A stretch of 64,000 nt of DNA from Primula veris (GCA_963682055.1 OY821744.1:8968835-9032834); one strand, 5' to 3'; shown: positions 13,008 to 24,940, counted from the stretch's first letter. Made by a program: numbers and translations. Notes: a model not told the origin generated them from the sequence alone.

Positions 13008-13290
13008 GAGGGTGTGTTTGTTGAAGTGATTGTGGACCGTTAGATTGGGAATGAATGGACGGTTGTGATTATAGGAAGGGGAGTATTTTGTTTATGATCC
13101 GCGTGATGGTGTTTACACCAATGGGAAAGAGACACGTGGTGATGTCAAGGGCGGTAAATGAAAAAGTTTGATGAGATTTGGCGGGGTTTGTTTAAGTGAT
13201 TGTGGGCCGTTCGATGGAGAATGAATGGACGGTTACGATTGTATCAGTCGGAGTCTTTCTTTTGTTAGTGATCGGCGAGATGGTTAATTA
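13008..13290. repeat. Direct duplication carrying histone promoter motifs
   Basis: A block with 'gtttgttgaagtgattgtgg', 'aatgaatggacggtt' and a GATCSGCG octamer at 13013-13183 is repeated, partly, at 13187-13290. The first copy also has a CCAAT box and a G-box-like ACACGTGG near 13130. This looks like a distal promoter module of the histone gene that was duplicated. Confidence 0.65.
13096..13103 (-). promoter_or_regulatory. Plant histone octamer motif
   Basis: GATCCGCG here is the exact complement of CGCGGATC, the octamer found in plant histone gene promoters and linked to S-phase and meristem expression. A related GATCGGCG is at 13270-13277 in the second copy of the local duplication. The first is about 760 bp from the H3 start codon; without the 520-bp insertion it would be about 240 bp away. 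Confidence 0.6.
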
Positions 13291-14675
13291 CTAAATTCAG
13301 CTTTAGTTTCCCGCTTTTTGTTCTTTGCTTCGTATTATTTTACGTCTTAATTCAGTTTTTTTTTTTCATGTTCTCATTTCTAGTTTCGTTTTTATCTTTC
13401 GTTTCCTGAGCTACCAACTATTGTCCAATGCTCTAAAAAATAAATAAAAAATATTATATATTATAATTTATGGTCATGTTCGGTCTCAAGATATGTGCAT
13501 GTTAATTGTTAATATACAAAATACTTATGATTAAATTGATCAAAAGTAAATTTGTCATATTATTCATTTTCTCAAATCTGATTGAGTATGGGTTTATCTT
13601 TTCAAAGTTGTCATTTGGGAAATATAGAGCCACTCAAGTCTCAACTAACAATGCACGGATTTTTAGTATATAGACTTAATATGGAACAGAAAATTAAGTC
13701 GTTTAGCGTTTATTCTCGTTTAGTCACCGTATGGGGTATGATCTCTTTAGTCTCTTTTAATTTAATGAATATCTAAATTTGCATAGTTGGCCATAGACGT
13801 CTAGGCTCCCATTTTAAAAAGTTGGACAACATTGATATCGTGTGACTTGTAGGTCATGACTCCGAGTCGTGGAATTAGCACCTTGCAATAACTGTAAGAA
13901 AACGTTGCATACGACAAGGTCATGGGGGCTCGACTATATAAGTCTACTTTTTCATGGACTTGGTGCATAACGGGAGATTTATGCATTGAGATTTTTACCT
14001 TTTCATCAGGTTTCTTTTTAATTACTTTCTTTCATTAATAATGTTAGTTATCATTTTAATTATTCACATAGACAACCACAAGATTCTAAAAATGTACAAA
14101 GTGACTAATGTTAGTACAGTTAAACTTTAATTATTCACATATACAGCCACAATATTTTAAAATTTTACAAAGTGACTAATATTAGTACTTAAATTATGAA
14201 TAACCAAGTGATCATGGGGGAAAAGGTAGCATATCAGGTAAGAGATGCAGTGTTTTTTTCAAGTAAATCTTTCTAAGGTGTTTGTTCGTTTGGCGAATAG
14301 AAGTGAATCCTATAGTCCTGTCTCATACTCCCCTGTCTTGAAACAAATGTCCACTTTTATTATAATATAACTCATATATATTTGAGAGAGTGGACGGTTG
14401 ATATGAAGCGGAGGGAGTAATTATGTGAATTTTCTATTCTTACCCAGTTACTCGCTACTCATGTTAGAAAACTTCTACTACTAGGAGCAGTTATAAAGCT
14501 CAGCTTATTAGCATGGGAAAAACATGAGTTACAACTTATAAATACGTATGTTTCTAAGCATTTCTTGAACCATGTAGCCTTCTGAAAACCTTACACACAT
14601 ACTGTAACAAATAACAATTCATGGTAATAACACATTGTGTATCAATTATCATGACATCCATGAGTTATCAATACA
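13291..14675. other. Intergenic region between histone H3 and PTC52 copy A
   Basis: No gene seen. It contains a 71-bp imperfect tandem duplication at about 14058-14198 (shared 'attattcacata', 'acaaagtgactaat') and a tiny Stowaway-like element at 14338-14417. The part next to 14675 is the 3' flank of PTC52 copy A. Confidence 0.5.
14338..14417. mobile_element. Very short Stowaway-like MITE
   Basis: Ends CTCCCCTGTCTTG and, inverted, CTCCCTCCGCTTC, flanked by TA on both sides and sharing an internal GTCCAC arm. At 80 bp it is much shorter than the other Stowaway copies here and is probably an internal-deletion derivative. Confidence 0.6.
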
Positions 14676-17600
14676 TCAACGAAATGCATGATTATAGTCA
14701 TGGAAACGGAAGTTTTTGTATACGAAGTGAGACAGCCACCTTGAACCCACAAAACATATGATTGCGATGGAGATAAGGGTATTTCTTTGAACGACTGAAA
14801 GCATACCCTGCTTAGTCGCAGCGGTAAATCCAATCAAAGCAATTGAGGCTACTTGTAGAACAACTTCGAGGGAATTGAGAAAGTTATATGCTCTGTTGCA
14901 ACTCCGGCAATTTACCACATGGGTCCAATACCTGGAAAACAAGTAGTAAGAAAACAAGATACTAGAGCGTTTTTTGGGTTTTTTTAAAAAGTTATGAAAG
15001 TTACCCTCTATCTTTGAAGCGCAAAAAGAAAGGAAAAGCTCTTAGAAGCGTAAGAAGTCTGAGTTTTTTGTTTTTTGAGTTTTCAGCAAATGTGAATAAA
15101 TTAATTTATCTCTACGGTGGAAAACGGAGCTTTAAGGCTATGAAAAGTGATTTACAAAACATTTATGAAATGATTAACTGAAAATTTGCAAAGAATGGAA
15201 AAAATTGACTACCTGTCCATTAGCTGTTCTCGGGGAGGTGTAGGGGGGAGGGCACTGGTAAATTTGGTTCCCCAATCAACTTGACCACCTGCGTACTTGT
15301 TTAACCACTTTCGAAAAGCAATTACCTGAGCATCTGCCTTAGTCGGCAAAAAACAAGCCTTTTTCCAGTTCGATTGACCTATTTCCATTAACTTGCGCTC
15401 CTAAAAGAAATAAAAACATTAATCACAAAGCAGTAATAGAATGGCCTTGTAAAGATTTTCACGGGTTGTAAGTTTTTTTTATACCGTAAGTTTTCTAATT
15501 AAGTACACCAAATTACTAACAGTTACTTATAGAGTCCCTTCACTTTCCAGTCAAATCTGCATGTGACATCGCATGAATGTTTACCATTACGATTGAATGC
15601 GGTTCTGTATACCAACTATCATGATTTTTTGATTTTGTATACCCAACTTAACCGAAACGTGAGTGGAACTAAATGAGAGAAAAAAAAGGCTGATGTACTT
15701 ACTAAAAACCTTGTTAGTGGGTGTACAAAATCAAGGATGCGGAATTATGGGGTGTATAAAGCTACAATTGACCCGGTTTCCGATAGATGTAAAGCGTTCC
15801 CGAAAACAAAATGTGGACTACAAACGGATACAGTTTGTTAAGGAATCCAAAAACAATTATTATTCTTTTATCATGCCCCATTACATCAAGTTGTTTACTA
15901 ATTTTCATTTTCGTTTTTGAAGGAAAACTGAGACAGAGCGAGTTAATATTATGTCTTAAGATAACATTTATCTTCAAAAGGTACGAAGTTAGAACTTCGA
16001 GCAATCCTCGTGTCAAGTAAGAATCTGAGATGTGACGTGCCATCGTTAGAAAAGAAGTTTAAAGCCTACAATCTTTGTCAGGTAAAATTTTGATAAATTT
16101 TCTCAGGAAGAACTGCCATATTTTAACAGGATTTTACTTTGAGCAAAATACAGATAAATTTGCAAAGAAAAATAAATAATTCTATATTAAAACGCCCTTC
16201 CCAACTAAATAAAGTTTCCAGGGAACGTCAAGAAAATCTGAGTGTCGATTGATTTGAGAGAGAATATACATTAGAAAAAGAACTTACCTCTGCATGGAGA
16301 AGAAAGAGATCTGAATCAAGAACTACCAAATTTTGTTTGACATGGAAAATCCACCGCGGGATAATTTGATCAATCCAAAGTGCAAAATTCCTTGGAAAAC
16401 TCCATATCACCCTACTATTTCCGGGACTAACTGGAATGCAGATAAAAATTAAGAAGACTCTCTTTTGTGAAATACCTGATGATCCCTGTCAAACAAAAGC
16501 CCTGATGTTATATACAATTACTGATCAGGAGAAAACTACCGAGAGAAAGAGTCTGAATTACAATATACATGAAAATTTCTAGCAAACAAAAATGATTTCA
16601 GAAAAAATGATAACCAAACATGATTTCAGTCATCAATCAAAGTAATTAAAGAATACCAAACATATCTATGGGGTTTGTACTGTTTTGTACTCCAACCTAA
16701 CATACCGATCAGGGTAAGTGTAAATTTAACTGAAAGCCTTACGGTTTTTAAAATCACTGTTGTAGAAAAACTTCCGTAATTATCACTTCTCTACACTAAC
16801 CAATTCGTAAAATATCACTTCTCTACGCTTACCAATTGGTAATTATTACTACTTATGAACTGATTTCGCAACCAATTGGTATTCATAGTCCCGGGATTAC
16901 AAATACCGCAACCAAACGAGGCCTAATATGCTAAAATCGTAAAATATAACTTTTGTACTGATTTCACAGCCATCGTTAGGTTAGTGTACTTTTAAGTGAA
17001 CAAAAAAGCAAACACAACATTGATAGGTTGGTATACGAAACAGAAACCTAACTGATTTACCCCTCACCTCTTTTATTCCAGCTGATGAAACAGATCCCTT
17101 AACTGAACCGGCCGCAAGTGGGGTACAAGCGTAAAATACACACGGTGCGATAAATTTTGAATCAAATCCACCCTGGTTTCCCGAAAATCCGTTGACATCT
17201 ATTTTTTCTACACTTATTTCAAGTGGGCACCCGCCTTCTCTATCAGCCTTCTCAGTGCAGGAAATAAAGTAACTGAATTTAGCAAAATGTATTAAAGCTT
17301 ATAACAGTTGCTTTACAGAATAAAATATGAAAAATAATAATCAATTCTCTTATCTGTCTTTTCGTTTTGGAAGTCCCATAACTCCATAATGAGCGTAAGG
17401 AACATGAGCGGGGTCCATAAGGTTATCAATCAATACGTCATATCTGGACAAACAACGAAGCAAAACGATTAGAGCTACGGTCCACAGCAATGGGAAATAG
17501 CAGAATATGTATAAAGTGGAAATTGGCAGTGCCTGTATATTTTCAAAGCATACCCGTAAGGTATATCTCTGTTTCCCATCAACTTAGTAAACGAAGGGTC

Positions 17601-19054
17601 ATCAAGTTCAGGAATATATGGGGGCTTTTTTTCGGAAAGGATATCACTGTATTTAGGATCAGAGTTTGGCCAGAACCAAACGATGTCGTGTTGTACTACA
17701 CTTGGATAAACAATTGCACATGCTTTTTTGTTTGTATGAATCTGCACTTTTTGTCAGATCAGAATTACCATCATAAATAGTACATATTTTAGTAATTTCC
17801 TTAGCTGTTAAGGTGAATATGAAAATTTATGCAATCGCCGATTTTCTGTCCGCAAAAAGCCAAGTCTAAATACAATAAGATTAAGCTATTTTATTAACAA
17901 GGAAAATAAGCGAAAACGAATTTCTACACCCAAAACTAAAATTTTCCTCACTTCCTAAAATCTACGGCTTTCAATGGCGTTGGATTCAGAACAACCAAAG
18001 TAACTCTGGAACAAACAAAAACTAAATTGAAAGTCAAAATTGCATTGGCTTGTATGTCCACACTAAATTACTATATGAACAATTGAGCATTCACAAATGA
18101 GTGCATCACAAATAGGCTTTATAACATATCAAGGCTAAACCTAAAATTCTTCTTAGCAACCGAAGAACACACCCGTACTCTCAAACAAATGATAATACAT
18201 GTATAACGAAATAATTATCTAACCTATAAAATAAATTGTATCTCAACATTAATGTTTGTAGTCAGCAAAGAGGATTGGAGTGTTCTGTGTTTATACGTAA
18301 CAGAAATCAAATGAATAGCATCATGAGAACTCCACCTTGTGAATGAAGGAAAGATCGGCTACGCCTCTAAAAACCATCCTCTCTATTTATTAGTATTCCA
18401 TTCGCATATTAGAGCGTATATGGTTGTATTTTGTAATTACAAACGTACACTTTAAGATATAGTTAAAGACGCTACAAAAAGTATCATCTTTGAAAAAGAT
18501 ATGGGTCGAGTTTTCTTTAAAAGTATGCTTTATTACAAGAGAAATATAAGAAAACTTACCGGGGGACCATCAAGGGGTGCTTGAGGGATAAATTTACAAT
18601 CACCACTGCCACTAAAACACCAACCATGATATACACACTGCAATCTTCCCCATTGATCGATCCGACCCTCGGAAAGTGGCGCTAATCTATGTGGACACAT
18701 GTCCTCAAACACCTTCCATGAATTCTCATTCTTATCCCACCATACCACAATATCTATCCCCATTACTCTTTTCCCATGTGGGGCCTTCTTGTCCAGGTCA
18801 CATAGCGGCATGACCGGATACCATTGCGCATACCAGTCAAATTTATCGTTTTCGGTCTCAGTTTCATCTTCTTGTTCTGTTGTGGGGGAGGAAGATAAAG
18901 CAGTGAAAAGACTAAACTTCGATTTGCTTTTTATTTGTAATGGTGAGTTAAAAAAATGTGGATTCTGGTGAAAGGGAGTTGGTATGAGTTTCCCAACTTG
19001 GGGTTTTGGTAATATTGTGGTGAATTGAAATGAAAAAAAATTTAGAGCTTCCAT
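14676..19054 (-). CDS. PTC52: PTC52/ACD1-like Rieske oxygenase, copy A
   Basis: Seven coding exons: 19054-18560, 17741-17554, 17443-17354, 17254-17068, 16485-16288, 15400-15213 and 14931-14676, giving 1602 nt and 533 residues. The protein belongs to the PAO/TIC55/PTC52 family of plastid Rieske non-haem iron oxygenases and is closest to PTC52 (ACD1-like), placed in the chloroplast envelope and linked to protochlorophyllide-dependent import and chlorophyllide-related chemistry. Visible: a Ser/Thr-rich plastid transit region (1-60), the Rieske site CPHR at 120-123 with CVYHGW at 140-145, the mononuclear iron motif D234-x3-D238-x2-H241-x4-H246, a late CxxC (457-460), and two C-terminal hydrophobic segments. 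Length matches the family (about 535). Exon 3 joins exon 4 only through an AT-AC intron. It is in tandem with copy B, same strand, 759 bp apart, and both look functional. Confidence 0.93.
17255..17353 (-). other. Putative AT-AC intron in PTC52 copy A
   Basis: On the minus strand exon 3 ends ...AAAGACAG and is followed by ATAAGAGA; exon 4 begins TGAGAAGGCT after ...TTCCTGCAC. No GT donor exists where the family homology stops. Splicing AT to AC restores frame as [11 protein letters not shown], whereas AT to the nearby AG breaks it. The intron is 99 nt. The donor resembles the U2-type AT-AC class (ATAAG) more than the U12 class (ATATCC). Confidence 0.7.
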
Positions 19055-19140
19055 GGGAGTTCCCTAGATCAAGGTTATGGTTTTCCAATAAGTTCAAAAC
19101 TGTCACCAATTTGAAATAGATAAAGAGAGTAATAGAGTCT

Positions 19141-19178
19141 TTGTGGTTGAGATTTAACCAACAAAATATATACGTATG
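19141..19178 (-). promoter_or_regulatory. Promoter elements of PTC52 copy A
   Basis: The plus strand reads TTGTGGTTGAGATTTAACCA then ACAAA, followed by a TATA-like run (TATATATTTTG on the minus strand) about 110-125 bp before the start codon. The same arrangement is found upstream of copy B at 24898-24940, so it survived since the duplication. GGTTRA/TTAACC cores resemble MYB-type or GT-type sites; that assignment is inference. Confidence 0.45.
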
Positions 19179-19233
19179 CATTATGCGTTGGAATTGTCCA
19201 CAATCCGGGCTTCTATATTATGCATCTTGCTTA

Positions 19234-19456
19234 CCTCCGTCCCAAATAAATATTCATATCTAAATGCAATTTTTATCGACAAATATACCGTATTAAAATT
19301 GTTGAAATTTAAATTTATAAAATTATTCATATAGTTGAACATTCGAACTATGTGATTAACTTTTGAAAAATTCGATTTCGACAATTTAAATAAGAGTTAT
19401 TTGTCGGTCAAAATTGCACGTACTTTCATATAGCCCCGACAATTTGGGACGGTCAG
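19234..19456. mobile_element. Stowaway MITE between the PTC52 copies
   Basis: Left end CCTCCGTCCCAAAT and inverted right end CTGACCGTCCCAAAT, flanked by TA, with the family's internal 'gaaattcaaca/cgacaattt' arms and 'ggtcaaaattgcacgta'. More diverged than the 7801 and 58641 copies. It lies in the upstream region of copy A. Confidence 0.8.
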
Positions 19457-19812
19457 TTATGGGTGATTTCCATGTGGGGCCTACAATGCAATGAAATACT
19501 CCATGATACGGATGGAGTAGTTGTGAGTCAAAAATTTTGAGAACTCAGTTATTTAGTAAAATCCAAATTCTGCTGGAAATTATTAACTCTGCATGTATGA
19601 TGATGCAGCTGATCAAAGCTTTTGATTGCATATGTAGTAGGTATTTCTATTCAAGGAAAAAAAATTCATCTTTGTTTCTTAAAAAAACTGACGACTGTTC
19701 ATAGATACACTCCAACAAGATATATAATCCTCAGCTTCTGAAACAATACTATTACAGTAATACTTAAAACATTAATCATATTTACATGTCATGTTTTATA
19801 TGGAAGAAAGGC

Positions 19813-22800
19813 TCAGCGAAAGGCATGATAGTAGTCGTGGAAGCGGAAGTTTTTGTAAACAAAGTGAGACAACCACCTCGATCCCACAAAGCATAAAACA
19901 GCAACAGAGATTAGAGCACTTCTTTGGACGACTGATAATAACATCTTATGCTTAGTTGCAGCAGTGATTCCAATTAGCGCGACGGATATGACTTGTAAAG
20001 CAATTTCAAGGGCATTGAGACCTTTATATGCCACGCTACAACTTCGGCAATTGACTACATGGGTCCAGTACCTGGGGAAATAGATAGAATAGAAAATCAA
20101 ACTCGTGGATAACAAAAATTAACAATTTATTTAGTTCTAGCTTATATTTTTGACATTATCACAACACACAAGACCTTGTGTTTGACAACTAAAAATAACC
20201 GAGTCCCCTGGACATAGTGTTAGGACCAGATTTTTGGCCCATATATTATTTATTGTCTATTGGTTTGAACTAAATAATTCTAGTTGTATGTTAATAATTG
20301 AGACAACCTCTTGGTTTCAAGTTAGGTTGCAACCTAAGTTGCAACCACAGTTCCAACCTGCTGTTCTGCAGGATTCTGTTCAGTTATTTAATTCTGCATT
20401 ACTATTCTTTAATGATGATTATTTGTTTTAAAATATACAGGATATATTCTCATATGTTCTTAAAGATTTAGTTTATGTATATTGAGATTAGTTTTTAAAG
20501 ATATGTTTACTTTAAACTAGACAATCTAGATCTCTATTCTTATGAAAATTTTTATCACTTGTTTCAATCTATAATCTTTATCAAAATCAATATGATAATT
20601 AAATGAAATATGGAGTTAATGTTTCATATGTATATTTAGAAATATTTTATCTCTAAAAGATACTATCTTATATGTTCCTTGTTTAAGGAATAGAATTTCC
20701 AATCTAGTTATTAACATGTACTATCTTATGAAGATTGAGATCAATCATATGCTGAAGTATCTCGTGCAATATGGAAGGATTGAAGTCAATCAAAAGAGTC
20801 AAAATCAATCGATCTTGAAGAAAGAAGATTGTTTTTACTTCTTTATATAGTTGATAACCATCCTTGTAAAAAGTGTAAAAAGTGTGTGCTCAAAATTATA
20901 AAGAACTCATTCTTGAGAGAATGCACAGTGAGCTTTTAAAAGAAAGCAATGGTGGGATGTCATTGATATTTTGAGTGATAGTTATAAGGTGGAGCAATAT
21001 AGAGATAGGCAGAAAAAGCTAGTGGGAGTCTGAGAGTTTTTTATTAATATTTGAATCTTATATTGTAAGCTTTTATAATAGTGAGTGTCCCGGAGACGTA
21101 GTCCAGTTGGGTGAACTCCGTTGTTAAATGTGCGTGTGATTTAATTCAAGTACATTTAACTTTACTGTTCTGTCCATCAATATAGTTAGATTTCAACTGT
21201 GGTTGCAACTTCACTTGGAACCCAACTGCAAAACTGCAACTAGAACAGCGGATAGAAATTTCACATAGCTATGAACTTTTACAAATAATCAAACAGTTAC
21301 GACACCAACCTAACAAAATACCAATTCAAACACAATCTTTAGAAAATCAAACAATTAATACACCAATCAATCAAAATTTTATCCACTACAAGTGGCTCAG
21401 ATACTGTGCAAGCTATATATGGCACATAAGCAATGGCGGAATCAGGATTCACTTAGTAGGGGGCTGAAATGCATATATATTTGTGTTGATTGGGGGTAAA
21501 ATTATTGTAATAAAATATTTTTGGGGAAAATGCAAGTGAAACATCACTGATGTATATACACATTAGGAGGCTATGCCTCTTTCGTGTCACCAACTAATTC
21601 CTCCACTCCGGTACATATATTCCAACTGCTTTATACAAAAAAAATCATAAACTAATCAAGTTATAGCTTACCCAAAGCTTTCATCTTTTATTGCTAACAT
21701 CCCTATTATATTCGCAAATTCAAGATAACAAAATATTTATTTACCTGTCCAGTAGCTGTTCTCTAGGAGGAGTAGCAGGAAGAGTTTGGCTAAACTTGGT
21801 TCCCCAATCAACCTCGCCACCTGCATACTCGTTAAACCACTTTCTAAAAGCAACTACTTGAGCATCTGATTTCGTCGGAACAAAGCAAATCTTTTGCCAG
21901 TTAGAAGGTCCCAATTCCTTTATCTTGCGCTCCTATTAATTTAAAATAAGAGAATCAATACAATAGCAAAATGTCCGCTCATTGCTGTTCAAGATATTTA
22001 TTGAAATCCATAAAAAACGAAAAAAAAAGGTGACGAATGGGCCAGAATCCACCTTCTCAAATAGTAGGCTGAAAAACCCCAAAAAGCTAATCTGTTGATT
22101 TGTAGGTACAGAACACATGATTCTAATTATATCAGTGAAAATAATCGACAACAAACATGATTCTAGTTATATCAGTGAAGATAATCGATAACAAAATCGT
22201 CTCTACCAAATAGCTTAAGCTTTTACCACATGATATAACATGATAATTTGTACTAGAGAAGGCAGAGATCTTGACTTAATTCTCGTTGTTACTTGATTAT
22301 ATAAGAAGTTGCTGTTTTTTTTGGCTGAAAGCCTAAATCACTTGACCACAAGTAAGCAGTGGGTTGACGATTATAAACAAAAAAGAAACATCTCTTCTTA
22401 ATAAATACAAGGGGTCATAGACTTTTAAATTCTCGATCCCATTAATGGAAAGACAAGGATAAAAGAAAACAAATAAAAAAATTGTTAAGATGGATATCAA
22501 TGCTCAAATGAGAGGAGAGAATGAATGAACCTACCTCAGCATGGAGAAGACGCAGATCCGAATCAAGAACCAAATTCTGTGCCATGTGAAAAATCCATTG
22601 GGGAATCATTTTATCAATCCAAACGCCAAAATTCCTCGGAAAGCTCCAAATAATCCTACTATGTCCCGGACTAACTGGCACACAAATAGCAACCGTAATA
22701 AATCTACGCTGTGTTGCTTGTGATGCTCCCTGTCAAACCAAAACATTAATGTTGATCTCAATTCAAGCTAAAAAAGAACAACGGAATCAAAATCGTAGTG

Positions 22801-24809
22801 CAATTAAATTATCAGCAGAGAAAATTAAGAAATGATTTGAGTATCAAACTAATAGAATCTGGAAAAAAAAACAAATAAGAATGACATACTTGCTTCGTAC
22901 CTCAGCAACAGGAGGAGGGTACACATAAAAAACACAAGGTGCCATAAATTTGGTTAAGGCCCACACTTGGTTTCCAGAGAACCCGTTTGCCCCTACTTTC
23001 CCTGCAGTGAATTCACTTGGTCGACCACCTTCTCTATCAGCCTTCTCAGTGAAGAGGAAAAAACAAAACAAAAACTCAACAGGACGAATGGAAACCTAAG
23101 CAAGAGCTACACAAAAACATGGATATGATGATAATAGCAACAACCAAAATTCTTATCTTTCTTTGCGTTTTGGGAGAGGCATGATTCCATAATGTGCATA
23201 ATAAACATGAGCAGGATCCATAAGGTTTTCTATCAAAACTTCATATCTGAAGGGAAAAAAACCAAGTGGTATAAAGTTAGTGATATTTTGAAATGAAACT
23301 GTAACAAATTTTAGGTTGGGCAGAGTGAAACTTTTCATACCCATAAGGTAGATCTCTGTTCGCCAACGGTTTAGTAAATGAAGGATCATCCAGTTCTGGA
23401 ATAAACGGTGGCTTTTTCTCCGAAAGTATATCTTTATACTGAGGATCAGAGTTTGGCCAGAACCAAACAATGTCATTCTGTACTGTACTTGGATAAACAG
23501 CAGCACATGCTTTTTTGAATGTATGAACCTGCATTTCTTGTCAGAGATCAGAATAAACAGAAGAAGAAGACCCTAAATTAGTAAAATGAAGATATACTTA
23601 AAGTTATTAAACCACGCCAACAAGAAAGGGGAAGTAGCTTAATTTATTTTAGAAAAGATTTAAAATGAAAAATCACAGGGATATGTGTTGTGAGTTGTGA
23701 CTCTTAAATCTTCAGTAATTTACTAAATTGTAACTGTAAAATGTATATCCTTGGATCTAATTTAGCAGCCGAAGAAACATCTTATACAGTCCTCATTATC
23801 ATAAATCATAAACTAATTTTAGAACTTGTTATTTGTCCCACGTCGCTTGCGGAATATTATTTCCACACCTGCATTTAAAGTCTTGAGCAATACGGTAATC
23901 GCCAAGCTATCTACAGTAGTTCTCAACTCATCTGAATTGTCTTTATAACTGGTTCATTTGTCAACATTCACAAAAATGCACGATCGAAGGCAATATCTCT
24001 GAGTGACCATGTAGGTAGGGAAGGAACTAGGAGTAGTATGACAGATTGCAACATCCTCCATATTAAGAGATTTCCATTTTTACTACTATAGCAAAATTTG
24101 TACAGACAACACCTTGCACAATGATTAAATAAAACGAATTACTTGGTCCCGCCACTGCATGTAATCCTATAACAAGATTTTAAGTTGATAACAAATGTTG
24201 TAAAAGTTGTAACCAACTTAACAGATACAGTATTAACAATACCGAATTCATTTCATCACACACATACAACAAATACTAAAATATTATGTTTTAAGACCTT
24301 ACAGGGGGGCCATCAGGGGGTGCTTGAGGGATGAATTTACAATCACCACTGCCACTAAAACACCAACCATGATAAACACATAGCAATCTCCCCCATTGAT
24401 CGATCCGACCCTCAGAAAGTGGCGCTAATCTATGCGGACACATGTCATCAAAAACCTTCCATGAATTTTCATTCTTATCCCACCACACCACTACATCTAT
24501 CCCCATTACTCTTTTACCATGTGGGGCCCTCTTGTCCAAGTCACACACCGGCATGACCGGATACCATTGCGCATACCAGTCGAATTTCTCATCGTTTTCA
24601 TTTGGACTTATGGGTTCAGTGGAAACAGATGAAGATAAGGATGTAGAAAGGCAAAAGTTTGCTCTTTTTGTCTTGAATGAGGAAGATGATGATGAACTTG
24701 GTTTTTGAGTAAAGGGAATAGTGAGTTTAGATTTTTGAAGTTGGGTTTTGGAGTACTTTGTTGGTGTTTTTGTACTAAGATGAAATGAAGTGAACCTGAG
24801 AGCTTCCAT
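19813..24809 (-). CDS. PTC52: PTC52/ACD1-like Rieske oxygenase, copy B
   Basis: Seven coding exons: 24809-24303, 23528-23341, 23246-23157, 23048-22901, 22729-22535, 21932-21745 and 20071-19813, giving 1575 nt and 524 residues. Same family and intron positions as copy A. Rieske ligands are C124/H126 and C144/H147, the mononuclear iron motif is E238-x3-D242-x2-H245-x4-H250, and the CxxC is C447/C450, followed by two hydrophobic C-terminal segments. The Ser-rich first 65 residues form a plastid transit peptide. Exon 4 is 13 codons shorter than in copy A, ending after PPPVAE. Proteins differ throughout, so the duplication is not very recent; neither copy has a stop or frameshift. The last intron (1.67 kb) carries a retroelement-like insertion. 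PTC52 identity versus general ACD1-like label rests on family recall. Confidence 0.93.
20218..21179 (+). mobile_element. Possible copia-type solo LTR in last intron of copy B
   Basis: The segment starts TGTTAGGACC and ends TGTCCATCA, and the right part contains 'cccggagacgtagtcc' and 'gggtgaactccgttgtt', a phrasing typical of the R/U5 part of plant copia LTRs. A convincing 5-bp target duplication is not visible. A separate inverted repeat complicates it: about 20322-20370 (GTTGCAACCACAGTT) is matched in reverse by 21195-21250, partly outside the proposed LTR. Confidence 0.4.
21433..21608. mobile_element. Short hAT-like remnant
   Basis: Left end CAATGGCGGAATCAGGA and inverted right end GGAGTGGAGGAATTAG resemble the ends of other hAT-like elements in this window. 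The target duplication is unclear. It lies in the last intron of PTC52 copy B. Confidence 0.4.
22115..22196. repeat. 40-bp tandem duplication in an intron of copy B
   Basis: 'catgattctaattatatcag' and 'catgattctagttatatcag' start at 22116 and 22156, and the period continues through 'aataatcga(c/t)aacaa'. It lies in intron 5. Confidence 0.7.
23049..23156 (-). other. Putative AT-AC intron in PTC52 copy B
   Basis: Minus-strand exon 3 ends ...AAAGAAAG, then ATAAGAATTT; exon 4 begins TGAGAAGGCT after ...CCTCTTCAC. As in copy A, only AT-AC splicing restores the frame ([11 protein letters not shown]). The intron is 108 nt and its sequence has diverged from that of copy A while the terminal dinucleotides are kept. 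Confidence 0.7.
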
Positions 24810-24897
24810 GGGAAATTTTCTTCAGTTTTCCAGATTCAAGTGGCGCAATGTAGTGTTTCTTGAAAAGGATAAATCTCAGGAACAATAATATTTTTTT

Positions 24898-24940
24898 GTT
24901 GTGGTTAAAACTTAACCAACAAATAATACATATATTTTTA
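24898..24940 (-). promoter_or_regulatory. Promoter elements of PTC52 copy B
   Basis: Plus strand TTGTGGTTAAAACTTAACCA then ACAAA, followed by ATACATATATTTTTATATC; the minus strand thus has TATAAAAATA about 125 bp before the start codon. The GGTTAA...TTAACC palindrome and its spacing to the TATA box match copy A. Confidence 0.5.
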
